Source: Rhizobium sp. Q54 (GTDB lineage: Bacteria; Pseudomonadota; Alphaproteobacteria; Rhizobiales; Xanthobacteraceae). Taken from it: a stretch of DNA of 50,667 nt. Made by a program: the position numbers and the translations under genes. Positions within the stretch are counted from its first letter, which is position 1; each line of letters begins with the position of its first letter. Shown piece after piece: positions 26,650-35,360 of the stretch. The DNA lies in assembly GCA_945861895.1 (NCBI GenBank), contig CAMAWF010000017.1, positions 1-50,667 on the forward strand, given 5' to 3'. The notes under the pieces were generated by a model that was not told the origin of the DNA, ran no database searches, and saw only the letters and a program-made list of their open reading frames with translations.

Positions 26650-26702
26650 ATATAACCCAAGAGCAATCCCCACAGCGTTTGTGCAGGAATAAAGGACTTA
26701 AC

Positions 26703-27659
26703 GTGAAACGTTTTGCCGATCTGACCGAGCAGGAAATCCTGGCGCTGGCCATCTCCAACGAGGAAGAGGACAGCCGCATCTACCGCGGTTTTTCCGAAGG
26801 CCTGCGCATACAATTTCCCGCCTCCGCCAAGGTTTTCGACGAGATGGCGGAGGAAGAGGTCACCCACCGCACCCGGCTGTTCGATCTCTATCGCGTAAAG
26901 TTCGGCGAGTATCTGCCGCTGATCCGCCGGCAGGACGTCAAAGGCTTCATCCAGAAAAAGGCGCTGTGGCTGATGCGCCCGCTCGGGCTCGATGACGTGC
27001 GCAAATACGCCGAGGACATGGAGTTCGAGGCCGCGCGATTCTATCGCAAGGCGGCGGAAACGACGCGCGATGCGTCCATGCGGCAATTGCTGGTCGAGCT
27101 TGCGGAGGCCGAGGACCAGCACGAGAACCTCGCGCACAAACTCACGGAACAGATTCTGACCAAGGGCGCGCGCGCCACGGAAGACGAGACCGCGCGGCGC
27201 ATGTTCGTGCTGCAATATGTGCAGCCGGGGCTGGTTGGATTGATGGACGGCTCCGTCTCCACGCTGGCGCCGTTGTTCGCCGCGGCCTTCGCCACCCACA
27301 ACACCTGGGAGACGTTTCTCGTCGGCCTCGCCGCCTCGGTCGGCGCCGGCATCTCCATGGGATTTGCGGAAGCCGCATCCGACGACGGCTCGCTCACCGG
27401 ACGCGGCACGCCATGGCTGCGCGGCACCGTGTGCGGCCTGATGACGACGATCGGCGGCGTCGGCCACACATTGCCGTATCTGATTCCGGATTTCTGGATC
27501 GCGACGATCATCGCGATCGCCGTGGTCGCGGTCGAGCTGGTCGCCATCTCCTGGATCCGCTACCGCTATATGGATACGCCGTTCCTCAACGCCGCCTTCC
27601 AGATCGTGGTTGGCGGCACGCTGGTGTTCCTCGCCGGCATTTTGATCGGCAGTTCCTGA
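26703..27659 (+). CDS. mbfA: Membrane-bound ferritin-like iron exporter MbfA
   Basis: 318 residues from the GTG at 26703 (preceded by AAAGGA). The N-terminal half (1-165) is ferritin-like with carboxylate and ExxH metal ligands (E52/H55 in EEVTHR; AEAEDQHENL). The C-terminal half has VIT1-type membrane segments (YVQPGLVGLMDGSVSTLAPLFAAAFATHN, ...IWIRYRYMDTPFLNAAFQIVVGG). MbfA exports iron and protects against peroxide under excess iron. An ICE site lies upstream. Confidence 0.93.
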   Translation: MKRFADLTEQEILALAISNEEEDSRIYRGFSEGLRIQFPASAKVFDEMAEEEVTHRTRLFDLYRVKFGEYLPLIRRQDVKGFIQKKALWLMRPLGLDDVRKYAEDMEFEAARFYRKAAETTRDASMRQLLVELAEAEDQHENLAHKLTEQILTKGARATEDETARRMFVLQYVQPGLVGLMDGSVSTLAPLFAAAFATHNTWETFLVGLAASVGAGISMGFAEAASDDGSLTGRGTPWLRGTVCGLMTTIGGVGHTLPYLIPDFWIATIIAIAVVAVELVAISWIRYRYMDTPFLNAAFQIVVGGTLVFLAGILIGSS

Positions 27660-27719
27660 AGTCCCGGCTCTCGCTGCGGCGCGTTTTTCTGATTAGTCTG
27701 CGGCAATCCATCAACGCGG

Positions 27720-28640
27720 ATGCCCGGTACGATGTTCACTTTGGCGCACCTGTCGGACCCGCATCTGGCACCGTTGCCGCCGCCGCGCTGGCGCGAACTC
27801 GCCGGCAAGCGCGTGCTCGGTTACGTCAACTGGCAGCGCAACCGCCATGCCATCCACCGCGCCGACGTGCTCGCGGAAATCCTGCGCGACATGAAGTCCC
27901 GCGCGCCGGACCACATCGCCGTCACTGGCGATCTGGTGAACATCTCGCTCACGCGCGAATTCGAGCATGCGCTGAAGTGGCTGGAGACACTCGGGTCACC
28001 GTCCGACGTCACTGTCGTTCCCGGCAATCACGATGCCTATGTGCGCATTGCAGCGCACGAGCACGAACGCCATTGGGCGCCCTATATGAGCGGCGACGTG
28101 CACGAGGGTCTCTATCGTTTTCCTTTCGTGCGCCGGCGCGGTCCGGTGGCACTCATCGGCGTGACCACGGCGGTGCCGACGGCGCCGTTCATGGCAACCG
28201 GACAACTCGGCCGCGGCCAGATCGAACGGCTTGCCGATACGCTCGGCAAATTCCAGTTCGAACCTGATAGTCCGTTCCGCGTCGTGATGATCCATCATCT
28301 GCCGGTGAGTGCGGCCGCCCGGCACAAACGGCTCACCGACAGCGCGGCATTTTTGCGTGTGATCGCGCAATGCGGCGCCGAACTGGTGATCCACGGTCAC
28401 GATCACGCGCATGCGCTGGAATGGCTCGATGCGCCGGATGGCGGCAAGATTCCCGCCATCGGCGTGCCCTCGGCATCGGCCGCGCCGGGCATGGATCACG
28501 ACAATGCCGGCTATAATCTTTATCGGATCGAAGGCGATCCGCGGCAATGGCGCTGCGTGGTGGAAACGCGCGGCTTGCTCGCCGATGGAAAAGTCCACGC
28601 CCGCAGGCAATTGGAATTTCGCAGTCCCGTCAGGCGCTAA
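27720..28640 (+). CDS. Metallophosphoesterase
   Basis: 306 residues. Calcineurin-type motifs: LSDPHL (D13, H15), GDLVN (D71), GNHD (N103, H104, D105), a later HHLPV and HGHDH. An ATG at 27732 is an alternative start. The family cleaves phosphodiesters or phosphomonoesters with two metals. The substrate cannot be assigned. It overlaps the end of the minus-strand neighbour by 4 bases. Confidence 0.9.
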   Translation: MPGTMFTLAHLSDPHLAPLPPPRWRELAGKRVLGYVNWQRNRHAIHRADVLAEILRDMKSRAPDHIAVTGDLVNISLTREFEHALKWLETLGSPSDVTVVPGNHDAYVRIAAHEHERHWAPYMSGDVHEGLYRFPFVRRRGPVALIGVTTAVPTAPFMATGQLGRGQIERLADTLGKFQFEPDSPFRVVMIHHLPVSAAARHKRLTDSAAFLRVIAQCGAELVIHGHDHAHALEWLDAPDGGKIPAIGVPSASAAPGMDHDNAGYNLYRIEGDPRQWRCVVETRGLLADGKVHARRQLEFRSPVRR

Positions 28641-29188
28641 TTCGGCGGCTGCGGCCCGAACAAAGCGAGCGCGACCAGCGCCGCGATGCCCACCACCAGC
28701 CCGAACATAAACGCCCGCAGCGCGCGCCACCGGCGGCGGCGGCGCTGGAAGCTCGCTTCCGCGCGCGTGTCATATTTTACGGAATCGTCGGCCAGCGCCC
28801 GTTCGCGCTCGACCATGCGGCGGGCGACATAGCGGGTGATGGCGTCGGCGAGCTCGTTGACCTCGTAGCTTTCGGCCAGCACCTTGCGGCCATAGCGGGT
28901 GTCCTGCACGAAACGATAGATGCGCTTGTCGCGCCCCATCTCGACATGCGCGACCACGTCGATCCACAGCCGCGGCACGTCACCCCGGCTGACGCCGCGG
29001 TCGAACAGTTCGACGCCGTCGGGAATCTCCTCAAACAGCGGATCGAGCGCGTCGTTGAGCAGTTCGAGCCGTGCCAGTTCGGCATCGCGCAAGTCCACCA
29101 CGACGCCGGAACGCTCCGCCGCCTCGATGCGGGCTTCCCGCACCGCCTGTTTGAGAACCTCGCTCTCAACCGCTTCCGGCTTCGGCAC
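28637..29188 (-). CDS. Unrecognised protein with C-terminal membrane anchor
   Basis: 183 residues. A soluble part with acidic helices (1-50), a DVPRLWIDVVAHVEMGRDKRIYRFVQDTRYGR segment and a basic RRRRRWRALRAF patch precedes a single membrane helix (about 157-178). This is the layout of a tail-anchored protein with the bulk in the cytoplasm. I do not recognise a family; similar hypothetical proteins are likely in related bacteria. It is convergent with the phosphoesterase. Confidence 0.7.
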   Translation of the reverse strand: MPKPEAVESEVLKQAVREARIEAAERSGVVVDLRDAELARLELLNDALDPLFEEIPDGVELFDRGVSRGDVPRLWIDVVAHVEMGRDKRIYRFVQDTRYGRKVLAESYEVNELADAITRYVARRMVERERALADDSVKYDTRAEASFQRRRRRWRALRAFMFGLVVGIAALVALALFGPQPPN

Positions 29189-29305
29189 GACGGCCTTTCT
29201 GCGTCTCCAAATGAGTGCAGGTTAGCAACCGCCGCGCCCGGCGCAAAGCCGAAAGGCGCGGTTTGTCAGCCCTGTCCCCCGGCTGCACGATCAGCCGCCC
29301 GCCCT

Positions 29306-30295
29306 TTAAAGCGCCTCGGGGAAGAACATTTCCCTCCAGTCCGCCGGCGGGTTCTTCAAGGTGCCGGTTTTGGCCATGAAGCTCACGAACGCCTCGATGC
29401 CTGAGACCTTGGTGGTGTATTCGATGGCCGGGTCGGCCAGCACTTCCATCAGATCCGCGACCGGCGTCTTATCCTTGGTGACTTTCAGATAAATCTCCGC
29501 CGCGCGCTTTTTGTCGGCGTTGATGAAGTCGGTCGACTCCTTGAGCGCGGCGAGGAAGGCGCCATAGAGCTTCGGATTCTCCTTGCGGAACTTGGAAGTC
29601 GCCGCGATCACGTTGAAGGAGAGCCCGCCGGTGAACAAATCCGTGCTGTTGAGAATCTTGCGGATGTTCGGATTCTTCAGCTGCCGATACTGGAACGGCG
29701 CGGACGACCAGTTCGCCGTGATTTCACTCGGACCTCCGAGCATAGCGGCCGTCGCATCGGGATGCGCCATCGAGACGGTGAGGTGATCGAGCGAGTTGAA
29801 TTTCTCCATCCCGAATTCCTTCGCCACGGCCATTTGCAGCATGATGGCTTGCATCGACACCTTGACCGCCGGCATGGCGATCTTGTGAGTGTCCTTGAAG
29901 TCCCTGATCGACTTGATCGAGGGGTCCCGCACCAGCAACATCAACGGCGAGACGTTGAGGCCGGTCGCCGCCTTGACGTCGATATTGCCCTTGGTCTTCG
30001 ACCAGATGGTGATGATGCCGGGAATGCCGAGGCAGACGAAATCGACGCTGCCGGAAATCAGCGCGTCGTTCATCACGTCGCTGGAGCGGAACTGGTTGAA
30101 TTCAGCCGTGATGTCGCCGAGGCCGGCGAGCTTCGCCTGCTTCTCGATCATCTTCTGGTCTTCCATGACCATGAATTGCATGTAGGCGATGCCGAATTGT
30201 TTGGCGACGCGGATGGTGTTGGCTTCGGCGTAAGCGCGCTGCGGAACGGCGAGCGCTAAAACAAGCGCGGCGACGGCTGCGAATTTGCGAAACAT
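29306..30295 (-). CDS. ABC transporter substrate-binding protein (NMT1/SsuA type)
   Basis: 329 residues from the ATG at 30295 with a GGAGG site upstream. The signal peptide FRKFAAVAALVLALAVPQRAYA precedes an NMT1/THI5-type binding fold (IRVAKQFGIAYMQFMVME, SSDVMNDALISGSVDFVCLGIPG). Ligands of such proteins include sulfonates, nitrate and aromatic acids. It is divergent from its likely ATPase and permease genes across a 95-base region. Confidence 0.88.
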   Translation of the reverse strand: MFRKFAAVAALVLALAVPQRAYAEANTIRVAKQFGIAYMQFMVMEDQKMIEKQAKLAGLGDITAEFNQFRSSDVMNDALISGSVDFVCLGIPGIITIWSKTKGNIDVKAATGLNVSPLMLLVRDPSIKSIRDFKDTHKIAMPAVKVSMQAIMLQMAVAKEFGMEKFNSLDHLTVSMAHPDATAAMLGGPSEITANWSSAPFQYRQLKNPNIRKILNSTDLFTGGLSFNVIAATSKFRKENPKLYGAFLAALKESTDFINADKKRAAEIYLKVTKDKTPVADLMEVLADPAIEYTTKVSGIEAFVSFMAKTGTLKNPPADWREMFFPEAL

Positions 30296-30390
30296 GGTGC
30301 CTCCCTGGAAAGTGTGTCGGCCCATGTGGGCCCGGCTTCCCTTGAGCCTATGCTACTACAGTGCATAGTGAGCCCGGAATGGGGGGACGC

Positions 30391-31227
30391 ATGGCTGGGG
30401 CGCCAGGCGATAAAGCATGGGTCGCGAGTGGGAACGTTGCCCCGCTGCTTGTCGTCGATGACGTAACGCTGCAATACAAGACCGCCGAACACCTGGTAAC
30501 CGCGACCTGGAAAGTCGGTTTCGAGGTCTATGCCGGCGAGCGCTATGTGCTGCTCGGCCCATCCGGATGCGGCAAGACCACATTGTTGAAGGCGATCGCC
30601 GGGTTCATGGCGCCGGTCGCCGGATCGATCACGCTGGCCGGCCAATCGATCGCGCGGCCGGGCCCCGACCGCATGATGGTGTTTCAGGAATTCGACCAGT
30701 TGCTGCCGTGGAAGACGGTGCTCGGCAATGTCATGTTTCCGCTGTTGGTCAACCGCCGGATGCCGCGCAAACAGGCGGAAGACCACGCCCGTTCGCTGTT
30801 GGCCAAGGTCAACCTCACGCGCTTCGAGCATGTCCATCCGCACATGCTCTCGGGCGGCATGAAGCAGCGCGTGGCGATTGCGCGCGCGCTCGCGATGGAG
30901 CCCGCGGTGCTGCTGATGGACGAGCCGTTCGCGGCGCTCGATGCGCTCACGCGGCGCAAGATGCAGGAAGAGCTGGTCGCGCTGTGGGAGGAGGTCCGCT
31001 TCACGGTGATCTTCGTGACGCATTCCATCGAGGAAGCGCTGCTGATCGGCAGCCGCATTCTGGTGCTCTCGCCGCATCCCGGCCGCGTCAAGGCGGAACT
31101 CAATGCCGGGCACCTGGGACCCGCCGATGTCGGCACGCCGGCGTTCGATAAATTGCAAAAGCACATTCACAATCTGCTGTTCACCGACAAAATCGAATCG
31201 GATCGACCGGAGGCCGCGCATGGCTGA
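30391..31227 (+). CDS. ABC transporter ATP-binding protein (SsuB/TauB type)
   Basis: 278 residues. Walker A GPSGCGKTT, signature LSGGMKQRVAIARAL, Walker B LLMDEPFAALDAL and the H-loop FVTHS are present. The C-terminal extension resembles nitrate/taurine-type ATPases. The start is uncertain: ATG at 30391 follows GGGGGGAC closely, ATG at 30379 and GTG at 30361 are alternatives. It overlaps the permease gene by 8 bases. Confidence 0.9.
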   Translation: MAGAPGDKAWVASGNVAPLLVVDDVTLQYKTAEHLVTATWKVGFEVYAGERYVLLGPSGCGKTTLLKAIAGFMAPVAGSITLAGQSIARPGPDRMMVFQEFDQLLPWKTVLGNVMFPLLVNRRMPRKQAEDHARSLLAKVNLTRFEHVHPHMLSGGMKQRVAIARALAMEPAVLLMDEPFAALDALTRRKMQEELVALWEEVRFTVIFVTHSIEEALLIGSRILVLSPHPGRVKAELNAGHLGPADVGTPAFDKLQKHIHNLLFTDKIESDRPEAAHG

Positions 31228-32119
31228 AAGAATCTTGGCTGAACGCACCCTCTTGCCGCTGCCGCCGGTCCGTCCCGAACGCATGGTGGCGCTCGACGCC
31301 ATGGGCGCCGTCGGCGATGTCGCCCGCCCGCTTGGGCCATTCGAGCGCATCGTCAACATCACCGCTGTGCGGCGGCTGTTCGTGCTGATCGCGCTCGCGG
31401 TGGCGTGGGAAGCCTTTGCGCGCTTCTCCGACAATCCGCTGCTGTTCCCGAGCCTCACCGATACGATCGAGGCTTTCTATGACGCCGCCGTCAACGGCCC
31501 GCTGATCGAGCGCACGATGAACTCGCTGCGGGTGCTGGCTGCGGGCTATGCGATCGGGCTTGCCCTCGCGGCGGTGTTTACGACGATTGCGGTGTCGACC
31601 CGCATCGGCACCGATCTGCTCTCGACGCTCACCGCCATGTTCAATCCGCTGCCGGCGATTGCGCTGTTGCCGCTCGCGCTGCTGTGGTTCGGGCTCGGCG
31701 CGAAAAGCCTGATCTTCGTCATCATCCATTCGGTGTTGTGGGCGGTCGCGCTCAACACCCACAGCGGATTTACCTCGGTGAGCCAGACGTTGCGCATGGC
31801 AGGACAAAATGTCGGCCTGCGCGGGCTGCGCTATGTGGCGCTGCTGCTGGTGCCGGCGGCGTTCCCCGCCATCGTGACCGGCCTCAAGATCGGCTGGGCA
31901 TTCGCCTGGCGCACGTTGATCGCGGCCGAACTTGTCTTCGGCGCCAGTTCGCGCTCCGGCGGGCTCGGCTGGTTCATTTTCGAAAACCGCAATCAGCTCG
32001 AGATTCCATCGGTATTCGCAGGACTGCTCACCGTGATCCTGATCGGCCTATTCGTCGAAAGCGTTATTTTCCGCACCGTCGAGAATGCCACGATACGGAA
32101 ATGGGGAATGCAGAGCTGA
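31220..32119 (+). CDS. ABC transporter permease (SsuC/TauC type)
   Basis: 299 residues from the ATG at 31220, inside the 3' end of the ATPase gene. It has six membrane segments in a BPD_transp_1 domain, with the EAA-like loop QTLRMAGQNVGLRGLRYVALLLVPAAFPAIVTGLKIG. It completes a three-part importer with the binding protein on the opposite strand. Confidence 0.9.
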   Translation: MAERILAERTLLPLPPVRPERMVALDAMGAVGDVARPLGPFERIVNITAVRRLFVLIALAVAWEAFARFSDNPLLFPSLTDTIEAFYDAAVNGPLIERTMNSLRVLAAGYAIGLALAAVFTTIAVSTRIGTDLLSTLTAMFNPLPAIALLPLALLWFGLGAKSLIFVIIHSVLWAVALNTHSGFTSVSQTLRMAGQNVGLRGLRYVALLLVPAAFPAIVTGLKIGWAFAWRTLIAAELVFGASSRSGGLGWFIFENRNQLEIPSVFAGLLTVILIGLFVESVIFRTVENATIRKWGMQS

Positions 32120-32245
32120 AAAAACGTGCGCGCTGGGGCTAGCCCGGCCTCCAAGCTGGCGCCGCGGCCATTGCTGGGAGAAGCGCAAATGCTTACCCTC
32201 GGCCGCAATCCGCGCTTACAACAAACCGGTTCTGGGGAGGAACTT

Positions 32246-33265
32246 ATGGCCAAGACTCGCAACGCAGGATCAGCGCCGTCGCGGCGTCATGTCATCAAGG
32301 GAGCCGCCGCGCTGGCAGCCGGCATCGCCGCACCAGCCGTGCTGCGCATGGGCACGGCCTACGCCGCCTATCCCGATCGCCCGGTCAGAATCGTGGTGGC
32401 CAACACGCCGGGCGGCCCGTCCGATATCACTGCGCGTATTTTGACGGCCGCGCTGCAGGAAGCGACCGGCAAGACATTCATCGTAGAGAACAGGGGCGGC
32501 GCCGGCGGCAATATCGGCATGGCTCATGTCGCGAATGCCGAAGCCGACGGCTACACGTTGCTGCTGGCGACCAACGCCGTTTCCGTCAACCCCAGCCTCT
32601 ACAACACCCTGCCCTTCGATCCCCTGAAAGACTTCGTGGGCGTTTGCGAAGTGGCGGGCTCGCCCAACACCTTCGTGGTCAGGGCCGATCTCGGCGTCAA
32701 GACGATGAAAGAATTCGTCGCGCTGGTGAAAACCAATCCGGACAAGTTCAACGTCGCGACCCCGCCGATCGGCACTGCGCCGCAGCTGCAAGCCGAGGTG
32801 CTGAAAATTCGCGAAGGCTTGGGAAAAATGGCGAGCATCGTGTTCGCCGGTGGCGGCGACGCGCTCAAGGCGCTGCTCAGCGGCACCGTGCAGTTGAGCT
32901 CCGGCTCGCTGCCGCCCGCGCATCCCCACATCAAGGCCGGTACGCTGACATGCCTCGCGGTAACCGGCGAAAGCCGCTGGCCCGACTTGCCTCAAATCCC
33001 GACGATGCTGGAGCAGGGCTACAAGGATTTCGTGTTCGCGACCGATACCGTGCTGCTGGCGCCGGCGAAGACACCGCCCGACGTCGTCAAATGGGTGGAG
33101 AAAGAGACCCTCGCCATTCTCAACAAGCCCGACATGAAAGAGAAACTTTTCAAAGCCGGGTTCCTGGTGCGGCCGCAGGACGGCAAGGCCGCGATGGCGC
33201 GCGTCACCAAAGAAGTGGCGATGTTCCGCGACGTCATCGCCCAGGCCGGCATCAAGAAACTGTAA
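32246..33265 (+). CDS. Bug/TctC family tripartite tricarboxylate transporter receptor
   Basis: 339 residues from the ATG at 32246 with GGGGAGG upstream. A twin-arginine-type signal (SRRHVIKGAAALAAGIAAPAVL) precedes the Bug fold: YPDRPVRIVVANTPGGPSDI, ENRGGAGGNIGMAHV, PFDPLKDFVGV. No TctA/TctB genes are in the window, so it is an orphan receptor like most Bug proteins. A 14-base perfect hairpin follows. Confidence 0.92.
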   Translation: MAKTRNAGSAPSRRHVIKGAAALAAGIAAPAVLRMGTAYAAYPDRPVRIVVANTPGGPSDITARILTAALQEATGKTFIVENRGGAGGNIGMAHVANAEADGYTLLLATNAVSVNPSLYNTLPFDPLKDFVGVCEVAGSPNTFVVRADLGVKTMKEFVALVKTNPDKFNVATPPIGTAPQLQAEVLKIREGLGKMASIVFAGGGDALKALLSGTVQLSSGSLPPAHPHIKAGTLTCLAVTGESRWPDLPQIPTMLEQGYKDFVFATDTVLLAPAKTPPDVVKWVEKETLAILNKPDMKEKLFKAGFLVRPQDGKAAMARVTKEVAMFRDVIAQAGIKKL

Positions 33266-33280
33266 CGCAACAAAACGAGC

Positions 33281-33310
33281 GCGGCCGGCACGCCGAGGCG
33301 TGCCGGCCGC
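33281..33310. terminator. Very strong hairpin after the Bug receptor gene
   Basis: GCGGCCGGCACGCC and GGCGTGCCGGCCGC pair perfectly over 14 bases around a GA loop. It lies 16 bases after the stop and 30 before the next start. There is no T-run. It could stabilise the receptor mRNA or reduce readthrough into the MLE gene. Confidence 0.55.
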
Positions 33311-33339
33311 CTGAAATTCGAAAGCGAAAAGCCCGGCCC

Positions 33340-34464
33340 GTGAAAATCGCCAAGATCGAACCGATCGCGGTCCGCCTGCCGATGATCAAGCCCGTCATCA
33401 TGGCTGGCGAGGAAGTGCGCGCCGCCGACAACGTGCTGGTGCGGATCGAAGCCGGAAACAAGCAGACCGGATGGGGCGAGGCCGCCTCGGCGCCGACCAT
33501 GACCGGCGAAACGCTCGAAAGCATGGTTGCGGCGATACATTACCTTGCGCCGGTTCTCGAAGGCCGCGAGGCGGACGATATCGCCGGCGCTTTGGCCGCG
33601 ATGCACGGCCGGATGTACGGCAATCACGGCGCCAAGGCGGCGATCGAAATCGCGTTGCACGATCTCGCCGGCCGCGCGGCCGGCAAGCCGGTGCATGCGC
33701 TGCTCGGAGATAAAAAGCGTAGCCGCATGGCGGTCCTCGGCGTCATCGGCGGCGGCGATTACGACGGCGACCTGCGCGACGCCGCGAAAAAGAAAGCGGA
33801 AGGCTTTACCGCGTTTAAGATCAAGGTCGGCATCGGCACGGCGGCGAACGATGCCGCGCGCACGCGCGAAATCTGCAAGATTCTCGGGCCCGGGTTATTG
33901 ATTTCAGCCGACGCCAATCAGGGCTTCGGCACGCAACAGGCCATCGAATTTGTCCGCGCGGTTGCCGGCGCCGGCCTCGATTTTTTCGAGCAACCTGTGC
34001 TGGGCGACGATCTTGCCGGAATGGCGGCGGTGGCCGCGGCAGACGGCAGCATCGCGATCGCTGCGGACGAAGGCATTCATTCGCTCGACGACATCCGCGC
34101 GCATCACGCGCGCATGGCCGCGCGCGGGGTCAGCCTCAAGGCCATCAAGCTCGGCGGTTTGCGCGCGGTCGTGGAAGCCGGGCGGCTGTGCGACGAACTC
34201 GGCATGAACGTCAATCTCGCCTGCAAGACCGGCGAGTCGAGCATCGCCTGCGCGGCGGCGCTGCATATGGCCTCGGTCATTCCAAACATCAATTGGGGAC
34301 TGACGCTCACCAACGGCGGGCTTGGCGCCGACGTGACCGCGCAGCCGGTCCGTATCGAGCGCGGCCACACGGATGCCATCGATCGCCCGGGACTCGGCAT
34401 CGACGTCGACGAGGACCGCGTGCGGCGGCATCGGGTCGGTGCCGCCAAGCGATCGGCGGCGTGA
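33340..34464 (+). CDS. Mandelate racemase/muconate lactonizing enzyme family protein
   Basis: 374 residues from the GTG at 33340; the frame is open upstream inside the Bug gene. The enolase-superfamily MLE subgroup residues are visible: K160-x-K162 (FKIKVG), metal ligands D191 (SADANQ), E217 (FFEQP) and D243 (ADEG), and a lysine on strand 6 (K267 or K270, SLKAIKLGG). Possible activities are muconate cycloisomerisation, racemisation or epimerisation. Substrate unknown. Its stop abuts the stop of the convergent isomerase gene. Confidence 0.88.
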   Translation: MKIAKIEPIAVRLPMIKPVIMAGEEVRAADNVLVRIEAGNKQTGWGEAASAPTMTGETLESMVAAIHYLAPVLEGREADDIAGALAAMHGRMYGNHGAKAAIEIALHDLAGRAAGKPVHALLGDKKRSRMAVLGVIGGGDYDGDLRDAAKKKAEGFTAFKIKVGIGTAANDAARTREICKILGPGLLISADANQGFGTQQAIEFVRAVAGAGLDFFEQPVLGDDLAGMAAVAAADGSIAIAADEGIHSLDDIRAHHARMAARGVSLKAIKLGGLRAVVEAGRLCDELGMNVNLACKTGESSIACAAALHMASVIPNINWGLTLTNGGLGADVTAQPVRIERGHTDAIDRPGLGIDVDEDRVRRHRVGAAKRSAA

Positions 34465-35235
34465 TTATTTGCGCAAAGGTTTCATCCAGCCCAATCCATC
34501 CTCGGTGCGCGCGCGCGGGCGATATTCGCCGGCGACCCAGCCGTCGTAACCGAGCTTATCGAGCGCTTCGTAAATCGCCGGATAATTGACCTCGCCTTCA
34601 TCGGGTTCGTGACGCGAAGGCACCGCCGCGATCTGCACATGACCGATGAGCGGCTGATGTTTCTCGAAGCGGCGGATGAGATCGCCTTGCGCGATCTGCA
34701 CGTGATAAAAATCATACTGGATCTTCACGTTTTTCCGCCCGGTCTTGGCGATCACATCGGCGGCGTGCTCGACATAATTGAGAAAATAACCCGGCCGGTC
34801 GATGCTGTTGATCGGCTCGATCAGCAGAAAAATGTTCTTCGCGGCGGCGAGATCGGCAGCGCGCGCAAGATTTGCGATGAAGGTCTTGTCGGCGGCCGGG
34901 CGCTGCTCGGGCGGCACCTTGCCGGCGAGGCAATGCACCGAACGGCCGCCGATGGCCACAATGTAATCGAGCGCCTGACGAAACAGCGTGTCGAATTCCC
35001 GCTCCCGCCCCGGCACTGCTGCAAGGCCAAAATGCCCCTCGCCGCCGCGCTCGGTGTTGAGCCCGAGCACCGTGAGGCCATGCTTCCCGATCTTGGCTTT
35101 CATCACCGAAGGCGCGTGGTCGTAAGGAAATTGCAGTTCGATTGCCTTGAACCCGGCCTTGGCCGCGGCGCCGACGCGCTCCAGCAGCGGACGTTCGGTG
35201 AACATGTAAGCGATATTGGCGGCGAAACGCGGCAT
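34465..35235 (-). CDS. hyi: Hydroxypyruvate isomerase-like TIM-barrel protein
   Basis: 256 residues from the ATG at 35235 (MPRFAANIAYMFTE). Hyi/OtnI-type features: NIAYMFTERPLLERV, AIELQFPYDH, LLIEPINSIDRPGYFLN and IQYDFYHVQI, which carry the metal-binding E and D residues. Known members convert hydroxypyruvate to tartronate semialdehyde or 2-oxo-tetronates. The dehydrogenase gene divergent to it (35361) would fit a sugar-acid or tartrate route. Confidence 0.88.
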   Translation of the reverse strand: MPRFAANIAYMFTERPLLERVGAAAKAGFKAIELQFPYDHAPSVMKAKIGKHGLTVLGLNTERGGEGHFGLAAVPGREREFDTLFRQALDYIVAIGGRSVHCLAGKVPPEQRPAADKTFIANLARAADLAAAKNIFLLIEPINSIDRPGYFLNYVEHAADVIAKTGRKNVKIQYDFYHVQIAQGDLIRRFEKHQPLIGHVQIAAVPSRHEPDEGEVNYPAIYEALDKLGYDGWVAGEYRPRARTEDGLGWMKPLRK

Positions 35236-35248
35236 GGCTTTGAACCTT

Positions 35249-35282
35249 CTCTTTCCCTCTCCCCTTGTGGGAGAGGGAAGAA
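35249..35282. repeat. Single-hairpin relative of the DUF559-flanking repeat
   Basis: CCCTCTCCCCTTGTGGGAGAGGG with short flanks, in the promoter region between divergent hyi and the dehydrogenase gene. It matches the first hairpin of the repeats at 23971 and 24361. Confidence 0.5.
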
Positions 35283-35360
35283 AGCAAGCCGCTTGCGCGG
35301 CGGACACGTTCCGTATTCATTAGCGCGCCCGCCGCCCGCCACGCCAGCCGGAACGACAGC

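Noticed and set aside
30256-31458. 400-residue open frame on the minus strand
   Set aside because: Antisense to the ABC ATPase and permease genes; no domain or ribosome-binding site.
32644-33339. N-terminal extension of the MLE-type enzyme
   Set aside because: The extension overlaps the Bug receptor in another frame; family similarity begins at the GTG at 33340.
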